From NCBI GenBank assembly GCA_045132055.1, contig JBGURP010000033.1, forward strand, positions 186,001 to 250,000: a stretch of 64,000 bases of DNA. Direction: 5' to 3'. Within the stretch, counting starts at the first letter, position 1. Each line of letters opens with the position of its first letter. Shown here one piece after another: positions 8,013-15,061 of this stretch. The notes beneath the pieces were generated by a model. The model was not told the origin of the DNA, searched no databases, and saw nothing but the letters and a program-made list of their open reading frames with translations. Position numbers and translations under genes: made by a program. This DNA is from F23-D06 sp045132055. GTDB taxonomy: Bacteria; Bacteroidota; Bacteroidia; Bacteroidales; WCHB1-69.

Positions 8013-8157
8013 TAGATGATAGTTGAGAGATTAGAGATGAGAGATGAGAGACAATAGTTAAGAAACAAAGGAACTAAGAAACTAAGTGAATAATTTCATC
8101 AATATTTCTATCCTTAATGTCTTAACTTCTTAATTTCTTAGTTTAAAACAATTTTTT
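8013..8157. repeat. Low-complexity intergenic tract (GATTAGAG and CTTAACTTC types)
   Basis: The 145-base ffh-folD spacer carries two kinds of short imperfect repeat. At 8023-8050 there are tandem variants of GAGATTAGAGATGAGAG. At 8059-8090 AAGAAAC/GGAACTAAGAAACTAAG units occur, and at 8113-8146 their near reverse complement, CTTAACTTCTTAATTTCTTAG. The two latter arms could pair. Related tracts recur elsewhere in the window (see findings). No coding frame or known RNA is evident. Confidence 0.6.
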
Positions 8158-9030
8158 ATGGCAACAATCATAGATGGCAAGGCAATTGCCTCCGAAATCA
8201 AAACCGAAATCGCCACCGAAGTGAAGTCCTTGTTGGACCATGGCAAACCTGCACCGCACTTGGCCGTGATCATCGCCGGTGAGGATGGTGCTGCGCTGAG
8301 CTATGTGAACAGCATCGAGAAGCAGTGCAAGGGCGTGGGTTACATCTGCTCTGCGTACAAGTTCCCGGCCAATGTGCCCGAAAAGGACATTCTGGCCACT
8401 ATCGATTTCCTGAACAGCGACGACGAGGTGGACGGCTACATCATCCAGATGCCGCTGCCCAAGCAAGTTTCCATTGACAAGGTGGTAGCTCATGTGGACC
8501 CGCGCAAGGATATGGACTGCTTTCATCCCGTCAACATGGGTAACCTGCTGTTGGGCAAAGACTGCTATGCGCCTGCCACACCGCACGGAGTGATGGAGCT
8601 GATCCGTCGCAGCAATATTGAAACCACCGGCAAGGAGTGCGTGATCCTGGGCCGTAGCAATATTGTGGGCAAACCGCTGTCCATGATGCTGTTGCACAAA
8701 GATGCCAACGCCACCGTCACAGTGTGCCACAGCCGCACCAAGAACTTGAAGCGCGTGTGCCAACGCGCCGACATCCTCATTGTGGCTATCGGCCAGCCGG
8801 AGATGATTACCGCCGACTATGTAAAGGAGAAAGCCACCGTTATCGATGTGGGCATTCACAGAATACCGGATCCGGCACAACCCAACGGTTACCGAGTGTG
8901 TGGCGATGTCAAGTTTGACGAGGTGAGCAAGAAGTGCGAGGCTATCACGCCCGTACCCGGCGGCGTAGGTGCCATGACCATGGCTTGCCTGCTTCAAAAC
9001 ACGATGAAGGCATATCACAGTAAACAGTAG
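8158..9030 (+). CDS. folD: Methylenetetrahydrofolate dehydrogenase / cyclohydrolase FolD
   Basis: This 290-residue bifunctional enzyme interconverts 5,10-methylene-THF and 10-formyl-THF using NADP. YVNSIEKQCKGVG carries the catalytic lysine, and YIIQMPLPKQV is the folate-site block. GRSNIVGKPLSMML is the nucleotide-binding signature, and PVPGGVGAMTMACLLQNT is the C-terminal signature. The length is normal. The ATG at 8158 directly gives the family N-terminus (IIDGKAIASEIK). With glyA in the same window it belongs to one-carbon metabolism, although the two are 50 kb apart. Confidence 0.97.
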   Translation: MATIIDGKAIASEIKTEIATEVKSLLDHGKPAPHLAVIIAGEDGAALSYVNSIEKQCKGVGYICSAYKFPANVPEKDILATIDFLNSDDEVDGYIIQMPLPKQVSIDKVVAHVDPRKDMDCFHPVNMGNLLLGKDCYAPATPHGVMELIRRSNIETTGKECVILGRSNIVGKPLSMMLLHKDANATVTVCHSRTKNLKRVCQRADILIVAIGQPEMITADYVKEKATVIDVGIHRIPDPAQPNGYRVCGDVKFDEVSKKCEAITPVPGGVGAMTMACLLQNTMKAYHSKQ

Positions 9031-9122
9031 TCAGGGAACAGTGATCAGTAGTCAGTAGATATTATTTTTTAATCGCTAATGGCCAATAGCTAATGGCCAA
9101 CAGCCAAATCCCAATCCCCAAT
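9031..9122. repeat. Low-complexity intergenic tract (CAGTGATCAGT and TAATGGCCAATAG types)
   Basis: The spacer between folD and pepE holds AACAGTGATCAGTAGTCAGTAG at about 9036-9058. Two near-identical units, GCTAATGGCCAATA and GCTAATGGCCAACAG, follow at 9074-9105. A CAGTGATCAGT-type relative is found at 63800-63830 and, inverted, at 56741-56775. The in-frame ATG at 9093 lies inside the tract and is probably not used. Confidence 0.6.
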
Positions 9123-9869
9123 ATGAAACTATTACTTATCAGCAATTCAACCAATTACAAAGAGCCCTACCTGGGCTGGTGTACCCCTTTGATCAAGGAA
9201 TTCATCCAGAAATCCGCTTCCGAAATTGTGTTCGTGCCATACGCAGGCGTGGACGTGGGTGGCCAAGTCTATCCCAAGAGCTACGACTCCTACACGGAGC
9301 GCGTGCAGAAGGTTTTCGACCAATTTAAAAAGAAAATCGTCTCCGTGCATATCGCGAAAGATCCCGTGGCCCTCATCAACAAGGCCAAGATGATCATGGT
9401 GGGTGGCGGCAACACTTTCCACTTGGTGGCAGAGTTGCATCGCAACAAGCTCATCGAGCCCATCCGTCGCAAGGTGATGGAAGGCACACCGTACATTGGC
9501 TGGAGCGCTGGTTCTAACGTGGCTTGCCCCACGCTGTGCACCACCAACGACATGCCCATCGTGATGCCCGAGAGCTTCAAGTGCTTGGATTTGGTTCCAT
9601 TCCAGATCAACCCTCATTACATTGACCCGTATCCGCAAGACATCAACGATGCTATCCGTCATGGCGGTGAGACACGCCAAGTGCGCATTAACGAGTATCT
9701 GGCCGTGAATCAGAACATGGCGGTGGCCGGCTTGCGCGAGGGCACGGCATTGTGGGTGGATCACGAGCGTATCACGCTTCGCGGCACACGCAACATGATT
9801 GTGCTTCGCTACGGCAAGAAACCTGTGGAGAAGAAACCGGGCGACGAGTTTGAGTTCGATTTGAAGTAA
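9123..9869 (+). CDS. pepE: Dipeptidase E (peptidase S51), alpha-aspartyl dipeptidase
   Basis: This 248-residue serine peptidase cleaves Asp-Xaa dipeptides. VGGGNTFHLV is the conserved glycine-rich loop, GWSAGSNV carries the nucleophile serine (G-x-S-A-G-S), and FQINPHYID contains the family histidine. It has no signal peptide and should be cytoplasmic. The ATG at 9123 (MKLLLISNSTNY) is the natural start; the upstream ATG at 9093 sits in a repeat tract. A strong hairpin terminator follows at 9896, so transcription probably ends here. Confidence 0.93.
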   Translation: MKLLLISNSTNYKEPYLGWCTPLIKEFIQKSASEIVFVPYAGVDVGGQVYPKSYDSYTERVQKVFDQFKKKIVSVHIAKDPVALINKAKMIMVGGGNTFHLVAELHRNKLIEPIRRKVMEGTPYIGWSAGSNVACPTLCTTNDMPIVMPESFKCLDLVPFQINPHYIDPYPQDINDAIRHGGETRQVRINEYLAVNQNMAVAGLREGTALWVDHERITLRGTRNMIVLRYGKKPVEKKPGDEFEFDLK

Positions 9870-9895
9870 ATCATTTTCATAAAGAAAGAATAGAT

Positions 9896-9926
9896 AGAGG
9901 CGTGGAACACCATGCCTCTTTTTTTA
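9896..9926 (+). terminator. Rho-independent terminator after pepE
   Basis: AGAGGCGTGG and CCATGCCTCT form a near-perfect stem with a short loop, followed by a run of seven or more T. Confidence 0.85.
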
Positions 9927-9980
9927 CAATAAATAGTGCAGTTGTTCGTTAGTCTGACGGTGTTTAATAATATATGTTGT

Positions 9981-11393
9981 ATGAAAAATATGATACGAAA
10001 TTGCGCAGGACTATTGTCGATTCTCATCCTGTTCAGCTCATTTGCACAAGCACAATCTGAAGAATCCTGCAATGCATCTGCTCCTTCGGAAGTAGCTGTT
10101 GGACAGCAGTTTAAATATACGATTACCACGGATGAACGAGGGGAAATCATCTCCTCCGATTTTGGCAAGTTTGAGTTGGTGAACGGTCCCAGCATGGGGT
10201 CCAGTACCTCCATTTCCATGACGAACGGCAAGGTGGAGCAGAATACGACATACACCTATACCTACTATTTGGTCGGAAACAAGGAAGGCGAATTCACCAT
10301 TCCGGGTGTTACCGTTTCCATAGAGGGTAAGGTGGTGAAGAGCAATTATGTGGTGGTGAAGGTGGTGAAGGCCCCGAAAATTACACAACAGGAAGAGCGT
10401 TCGCCGTCTGACGGTTGGTTCAATTGGGAGTTTCAGATGCCGGAGATAGAATGGCCCTTCGGTTCGCGCGTGCAGCCGCAGAACAGACAGGACAAGGTGC
10501 AGATCGACGACAAGATTGGCAAGGACGATATCTTCATCAAAGCGGTGTCTTCACAACTGGAGGCCTATCAGGGCGAAGCTGTCGTGGTGACGCACAAGTT
10601 GTATGTGAAGCAGGAGTTCAAAAGATATGCCATCGAACGCGCCAGTTTCGTCTCCACCAATGATATGTGGCTGGAGCCCTTGGATCTTGCCAGGGCCAGC
10701 GAAAGCACTGAGACGGTCAACGGGAAAACATACAGTGTTTATGTTGTCAAGCAGACGGCAGTGTATCCCACCAAGACTGGAAAACTGACAATTCCGAAGC
10801 TCACGTTGGCGTTGCGCATCAGCGTGCCGGCCACAGTGAAAGATCCGTTCTGGGGCAGCATCAATACCACACGCCGCAAGGACGTGACGGTTGCCTCCAA
10901 CGAGTTGACTTTGAAAGTGAAGGCATTGCCCGGCGCACATTCCAACGATAAAACCGAGGTGGTGGGCAATTTCACCATCAGTTCCAATATGAACAAGACG
11001 GAAACGCATGTCAACGAGCCGGTTACATTAGTGGTGACCGTTTCTGGCACGGGCAACCTGCACCATATCACCGCTGAGGATCTGGGCATCGATTTTCCCG
11101 CCGACTGTGACGTAACCTATCCGCGCATCACGGGACACATTTCCGCGAAGAATGACATTGTGACGGGTTCCAAGACCTTCCGTTATACGATTATTCCGAG
11201 GTCTGAGGGCACTTTCCTGATTCCTGGGGCGACTTTCATTTATTACAATTACGACATGGGCACCTACAAATCCATTTCCTCCCCGGACTATCAGTTGGAG
11301 GTACTTCCCGCCCGCACGAACACCGCCCCGGCACTCCCTGATACCGACACCGACAAGAAGACGAAATCGAACGTCAAAACATATAAAATATAG
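9981..11393 (+). CDS. BatD-like exported protein
   Basis: This 470-residue protein has a signal peptide (hydrophobic to about residue 24, ending AQAQ). It then has repeated Ig-like beta-sandwich regions typical of BatD, the oxygen-tolerance family protein of Bacteroidota: APSEVAVGQQFKYTITT near the N-terminus and EGEFTIPGVTVSIEGK, with a parallel block RSEGTFLIPGATF near the C-terminus. Family members usually have about 600 residues with a C-terminal TM segment and lie beside batA, batB and batC. Here the TM segment and the Bat neighbours are absent, so this is a short, stand-alone member. Its role is not established. The ATG at 9981 is chosen for the signal peptide. Confidence 0.8.
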   Translation: MKNMIRNCAGLLSILILFSSFAQAQSEESCNASAPSEVAVGQQFKYTITTDERGEIISSDFGKFELVNGPSMGSSTSISMTNGKVEQNTTYTYTYYLVGNKEGEFTIPGVTVSIEGKVVKSNYVVVKVVKAPKITQQEERSPSDGWFNWEFQMPEIEWPFGSRVQPQNRQDKVQIDDKIGKDDIFIKAVSSQLEAYQGEAVVVTHKLYVKQEFKRYAIERASFVSTNDMWLEPLDLARASESTETVNGKTYSVYVVKQTAVYPTKTGKLTIPKLTLALRISVPATVKDPFWGSINTTRRKDVTVASNELTLKVKALPGAHSNDKTEVVGNFTISSNMNKTETHVNEPVTLVVTVSGTGNLHHITAEDLGIDFPADCDVTYPRITGHISAKNDIVTGSKTFRYTIIPRSEGTFLIPGATFIYYNYDMGTYKSISSPDYQLEVLPARTNTAPALPDTDTDKKTKSNVKTYKI

Positions 11394-11448
11394 GAAATTA
11401 ACATAGCTGTTGGCCGATTGTTTACATCGCCGCAGTTCGGATACTCGA

Positions 11449-11565
11449 AATTCCCCTTCTTTTCAAGAAGGGGTGCCCGAAGGGCGGGGTAGTTGTATAT
11501 AAGGAATGGGTATTCATATTACTACCCCGGCCGTTGGCCACCCCTTCTAAAATAGAAGGGGAGTT
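11449..11565. repeat. REPIN-like inverted pair of palindromic repeats
   Basis: This lies within the 410-base gap between the BatD-like gene and rplM. The left arm (11449-11493) begins AATTCCCCTTCTTTTCAAG and runs to GGGCGGGGTAGT. The right arm (11521-11565) is its imperfect inverse, from ACTACCCCGG to GAAGGGGAGTT. Each arm also contains its own CCCCTTCT/AGAAGGGG hairpin. A T run after the right arm could also make it a terminator. A single left-type arm is found at 16575-16620. The rest of the gap, before the rplM promoter, shows nothing else recognisable. Confidence 0.75.
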
Positions 11566-11683
11566 TTTTTGCGGAACCAAGGTGTCACGGTAAAAATTGA
11601 GTTTGTTTTCACAAGGTTTCAGGTCAAATTCTAATTATTTCAAAAAAATATTCATTTACAGCTTGTTGATATCAAAAAAAGTG

Positions 11684-11691
11684 TATTTTTG
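11684..11691 (+). promoter_or_regulatory. Bacteroidota -7 box for rplM-rpsI
   Basis: TATTTTTG lies 112 bases upstream of the rplM ATG, so the mRNA has a long leader of about 100 bases. Confidence 0.6.
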
Positions 11692-11697
11692 CCGACC

Positions 11698-11803
11698 TTA
11701 AAAAACCGATTATTATCCTGAATGTTAGTAAAGGAAAATTAATTAGTAATCAGAGGGTTGTGGGTGAAGACATCCCTCAAAAACACAAACAACAAACTGA
11801 AAA
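11698..11803 (+). promoter_or_regulatory. Candidate structured rplM leader
   Basis: The leader of about 100 bases contains a hairpin at 11752-11778 in which GAGGG/CCCTC and TGT/ACA pairs flank a T-T mismatch and a GGGTGAAG loop. It sits close to the rplM start. Ribosomal protein operons are commonly autoregulated through such leaders; that this one binds L13 is inference only. Confidence 0.4.
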
Positions 11804-12259
11804 ATGGATGCAGTAAGTTACAAAACAATTTCGGCGAACAAAGAAATCGTCAAGAAAGAGTGGGTCTTAATTGATGCACAAGAAATGGTGGTCGGTCGTC
11901 TGGCTACCGCTGTGGCCCGCATTTTGAAGGGAAAGAACAAACCGTATTACACCCCCAGCTTCGATTGTGGTGACAATGTAATCATCATCAATGCTGAGAA
12001 GGTGAGATTCACGGGCAACAAAATGACGGACAAGCAATACGTTCACCACACCACTTATCCTGGTGGTCAGCGTTTTGCCACTCCCAGAGACTTTATGCGT
12101 AAATATCCGGAGCGCATTCTCGAACATGCCATCAAAGGTATGCTTCCGAAGAACAGACTCGGTGCCCAGCTGTACCGCAATCTCCACATCTACTGTGGCC
12201 CGAACCACCCGCATGAAGCACAGCAACCCAAGTTAATCAACGTTAAAGACCTCAAATAA
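11804..12259 (+). CDS. rplM: 50S ribosomal protein L13
   Basis: This 151-residue protein is a component of the large ribosomal subunit. WVLIDAQEMVVGRLATAVA near the N-terminus, the GDNVIIINAEKVRFTG block and GMLPKNRLG are the L13 signatures. It starts 5 bases before rpsI, the universal rplM-rpsI pair. The N-terminus up to residue 20 is slightly longer than in proteobacteria, as is usual for this phylum. Confidence 0.98.
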   Translation: MDAVSYKTISANKEIVKKEWVLIDAQEMVVGRLATAVARILKGKNKPYYTPSFDCGDNVIIINAEKVRFTGNKMTDKQYVHHTTYPGGQRFATPRDFMRKYPERILEHAIKGMLPKNRLGAQLYRNLHIYCGPNHPHEAQQPKLINVKDLK

Positions 12260-12264
12260 GCAAC

Positions 12265-12651
12265 ATGGAAGTAATCAATACATTAGGCAGAAGAAAAACC
12301 GCAGTTGCCCGCTTGTACATGAAGAGCGGCAGCGGTCAAATCATGGTCAATAACCGTGATTATAAAGAATATTTTTGCGTTCCCACCCTGCAATACAAGG
12401 TGGAGCAACCTCTTCAACTGGCAGAGGTGATGGGCCAATACGACATCAAGGCCAACTTGGACGGCGGTGGTGTCACCGGTCAGGCCGAGGCTTTGCGCAT
12501 GGCTATCGCCAAGGCTCTCGTCGAGATCAACCCTGAACTTCGCCGCGCCATGAAGGTGCAAGGCTTCCTCCGCCGCGACCCGCGTATGGTCGAGCGTAAG
12601 AAACCCGGTCAACCTAAGGCTCGTAAGAGATTCCAGTTCAGCAAACGTTAG
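12265..12651 (+). CDS. rpsI: 30S ribosomal protein S9
   Basis: This 128-residue small-subunit protein has the classic ends. The N-terminus is NTLGRRKTAVARLYMKSGSG, and the C-terminus is RKKPGQPKARKRFQFSKR, whose basic tail reaches the P-site tRNA. GGGVTGQAEALRMAIAKAL is the family core. It follows rplM with only five bases between them and should be co-translated. Confidence 0.98.
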   Translation: MEVINTLGRRKTAVARLYMKSGSGQIMVNNRDYKEYFCVPTLQYKVEQPLQLAEVMGQYDIKANLDGGGVTGQAEALRMAIAKALVEINPELRRAMKVQGFLRRDPRMVERKKPGQPKARKRFQFSKR

Positions 12652-12759
12652 TATTTACATATACTCTGACGAAAAACTGTTTAGTATCGAAACTGTGGAG
12701 ATTTCTCACGAACTACTCCATGGTTGTTTTAAAGAATGTAAACAATTAAAAAATTTAAA
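12652..12759 (+). promoter_or_regulatory. rpsI-rpsB spacer, candidate rpsB leader
   Basis: This spacer of 108 bases contains a TGGAG/CTCCA hairpin (12696-12720) and a repeated AAACTGT. No clear -7 box is seen, so rpsB-tsf may be read from the rplM promoter. It could be a regulatory leader; this is weakly supported. Confidence 0.25.
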
Positions 12760-13569
12760 ATGTCAAGATTACAATTTGAAGAATTATTAGACGCAGGTTG
12801 TCATTTCGGACACCTCAAGAGAAAATGGAATCCCGCCATGGCTCCTTATATTTTCATGGAGAAGAACGGTATTCACATCATCGATCTCTACAAAACGATG
12901 GACAAAGTGGATGAGGCTGTCAATGCAGCTAAGCAAATCGCCAAGTCCGGCCGCAAGATTCTCTTCGTGGCTACCAAGAAACAGGCCAAGGAAACCGTTT
13001 CCGCTATGGTTAAGGAAATCGGTATGCCGTACGTTACTGAACGTTGGCCCGGCGGTATGCTGACTAACTTCTTCACCATCCGCAAGGCTGTCAAGAAGAT
13101 GAGCGACATCGACCGTCTGATTGAAAGCGACCAGTTCAACAACATCTCCAAACGTGAGAGACTGCAAATCCAACGTGAGCGCGCCAAATTGGAAAAGAAC
13201 CTCGGTTCCATTTCCGACTTGTCCCGTCTTCCTGCTGCCGTCTTCATCGTGGACGTGATGAAAGAGCACATCGCTTTGGCTGAGGCCCGCAAGCTCGCCA
13301 TCCCGACCTTCGCTATCGTCGATACCAACTCCAATCCTAATGATGTGGATTATCCGATTCCGGCAAACGACGACGCATCCAAGTCTATTGCCGTCATCCT
13401 GAAAGCCATCTGCGAAGCTATCAAGGAAGGTCTTGATGAGCGCGCCATGAACAAAGAGGCTCAGGCTGAAGAGGAAGCCGAAGTCATGAACGAGGCTGCC
13501 GCTGAGGAGAATGCCGAGAATGGTGAAGGCAGACGCAGAAGAACCAGACGTCCTGCTGAGAATAATTAA
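12760..13569 (+). CDS. rpsB: 30S ribosomal protein S2
   Basis: This 269-residue small-subunit protein has the S2 signatures DAGCHFGHLKRKWNPAM near the N-terminus and ERWPGGMLTNFFTIR and FIVDVMKEHIALAEARKL further on. The last 45 residues are a Bacteroidota-type acidic, alanine/glutamate-rich tail ending in RRRRTRRPAE. It precedes tsf, the usual rpsB-tsf pair. Confidence 0.98.
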   Translation: MSRLQFEELLDAGCHFGHLKRKWNPAMAPYIFMEKNGIHIIDLYKTMDKVDEAVNAAKQIAKSGRKILFVATKKQAKETVSAMVKEIGMPYVTERWPGGMLTNFFTIRKAVKKMSDIDRLIESDQFNNISKRERLQIQRERAKLEKNLGSISDLSRLPAAVFIVDVMKEHIALAEARKLAIPTFAIVDTNSNPNDVDYPIPANDDASKSIAVILKAICEAIKEGLDERAMNKEAQAEEEAEVMNEAAAEENAENGEGRRRRTRRPAENN

Positions 13570-13594
13570 TATTAACCTTTAAGAACTTAAGAAT

Positions 13595-14599
13595 ATGGCA
13601 ATTACTGCTGCAGATGTAAATAAATTGAGACAACAGACCGGTATCGGTATGATGGATTGCAAGAAGGCTTTGGTTGAAGCCGACGGCGATTTCGAGAAAG
13701 CTATCGATATCCTCCGCAAGAAAGGTCAGAAAGTGGCTGCCAAACGCGCAGACCGCGAATCCAACGAAGGTCGTTTGATCGCTAAGACGAACGCTGACAA
13801 CACCAAGGGCTTCATGCTCTTAGTGGCTTGTGAGACCGACTTCGTCGCCAAGGGCGAGGAATTCGTGACTTTCGTGGACACGCTGCTTGAGAAGGCTATG
13901 GCTGCCAATATCAATACCCGTGACGAGCTCCTCGCCATGAGCATTGACGGCATGACTGTGACCGAGAAACTGACCGAGCTGACTGGCAAGACCGGTGAGA
14001 AGATTGAACTTCCTCACTACGATGTTCTGGAAGCCGCTTACGTTGAGGCTTACAACCACATGGGCAACCACAAGGCTACCCTCGTGGGCTTCAACAAGAA
14101 CGACGACAATGCCAAGGCTACCGCTCACAATGTGGCACTGCACATCACGGCCATGAACCCGCTCGCACTGGATGAGACTGTCATCCCGCAAGAGGTGAAG
14201 GACCGCGAACTCGCTGTGGCTGTTGAGAAGACCCGTCTTGAACTGATCAGCAAGGCTGTTGACGCCGCTCTGAACAAGGCTGGTATCAACCCGGCACACG
14301 TTGATAGTGAAGATCACATTAACTCCAACATGGCCAAGGGTTGGATCACCGAGGAGCAGGCTAACCTCGCCCGCAAGATCAAAGAAGAGGAAGCTGCCAA
14401 CAAGGCTGCCAACCTCAACGAGGCTCAGATCCAGCAAATCGCCCAAGGACGTTTGGTGAAGTTCTTCAAAGAAAGCACTTTGATGTACCAAATCCTCGTT
14501 ATGGGTGGCGACGGCAAACAGAATGTCCGCGACTACATCCACGCCAACGACAAGGCTCTGGAGTGTACCGCTTTCATTCGCCGTCAGATTGGCGAGTAA
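13595..14599 (+). CDS. tsf: Elongation factor Ts
   Basis: This 334-residue nucleotide-exchange factor recycles EF-Tu. LRQQTGIGMMDCKKAL at the N-terminus is the Ts UBA-like domain, VACETDFVAK is the core signature, and the C-terminal dimerisation region is present. It is longer than E. coli Ts (283) but of the size usual in Bacteroidota. It is the last gene of the block, followed by a strong terminator. Confidence 0.97.
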   Translation: MAITAADVNKLRQQTGIGMMDCKKALVEADGDFEKAIDILRKKGQKVAAKRADRESNEGRLIAKTNADNTKGFMLLVACETDFVAKGEEFVTFVDTLLEKAMAANINTRDELLAMSIDGMTVTEKLTELTGKTGEKIELPHYDVLEAAYVEAYNHMGNHKATLVGFNKNDDNAKATAHNVALHITAMNPLALDETVIPQEVKDRELAVAVEKTRLELISKAVDAALNKAGINPAHVDSEDHINSNMAKGWITEEQANLARKIKEEEAANKAANLNEAQIQQIAQGRLVKFFKESTLMYQILVMGGDGKQNVRDYIHANDKALECTAFIRRQIGE

Positions 14600-14628
14600 T
14601 CCGCACCGAAATACGGGTTCCGTTACAG

Positions 14629-14659
14629 AGCAGACTCTCCAAGAGGGTCTGCTTTTTTT
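14629..14659 (+). terminator. Rho-independent terminator after tsf
   Basis: AGCAGAC and GTCTGCT form the stem with an inner CTC/GAG, followed by seven T. Confidence 0.9.
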
Positions 14660-15013
14660 GTGGGCAATAAATCAGAAGATGACCCGATATTTGGTCTATT
14701 GATTTTGGATTCCGCCATTCACTTTGATCACGACGGAATGGTGGGCGCGCCCTTCCGCGAGACGCATTAGCGTTGAGCGGAAACTGCTGCATAGCTGGGT
14801 TTACTTCGATATCATCGCCAAAAAATATCGGATTTTCTCCGAAAAATGTTGATTTCATCTTCTTCCACATTCTTTTCAACCCACAAAAATAGGCGTTTTT
14901 TTGGGCTTTGTTACGGTTTTATGGTTTGTAATACATTGAATAACAATTAATTACCCTCACCCCGCAGATTTCAAAAAATATAACCAAACGGTTGTATATG
15001 AAGGAATTATATT
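14660..15013. other. Intergenic region, no gene supported
   Basis: These 354 bases separate the tsf terminator from the next promoter. A minus-strand frame of about 100 codons overlaps the region (14574-14879) and runs into the end of tsf. It has no family signature, so it is not called. The stretch around 14740-14800 is more G+C-rich than its surroundings and may be a degenerate repeat; I cannot identify it. Confidence 0.4.
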
Positions 15014-15021
15014 TATATTTG
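15014..15021 (+). promoter_or_regulatory. Bacteroidota -7 promoter box
   Basis: TATATTTG lies 41 bases ahead of the start of the FISUMP-domain gene. Confidence 0.6.
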
Positions 15022-15061
15022 CGTCATTAATTTTTCATGTGTTGCATATCAATATTCTTTT

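Noticed and set aside
8013..8157. CRISPR-like array
   Set aside because: The repeats are 7-10 bases, imperfect, contiguous and without spacers of constant length.
14574..14879. Minus-strand frame of 101 codons after tsf
   Set aside because: It overlaps the tsf end and the terminator and shows no family feature.
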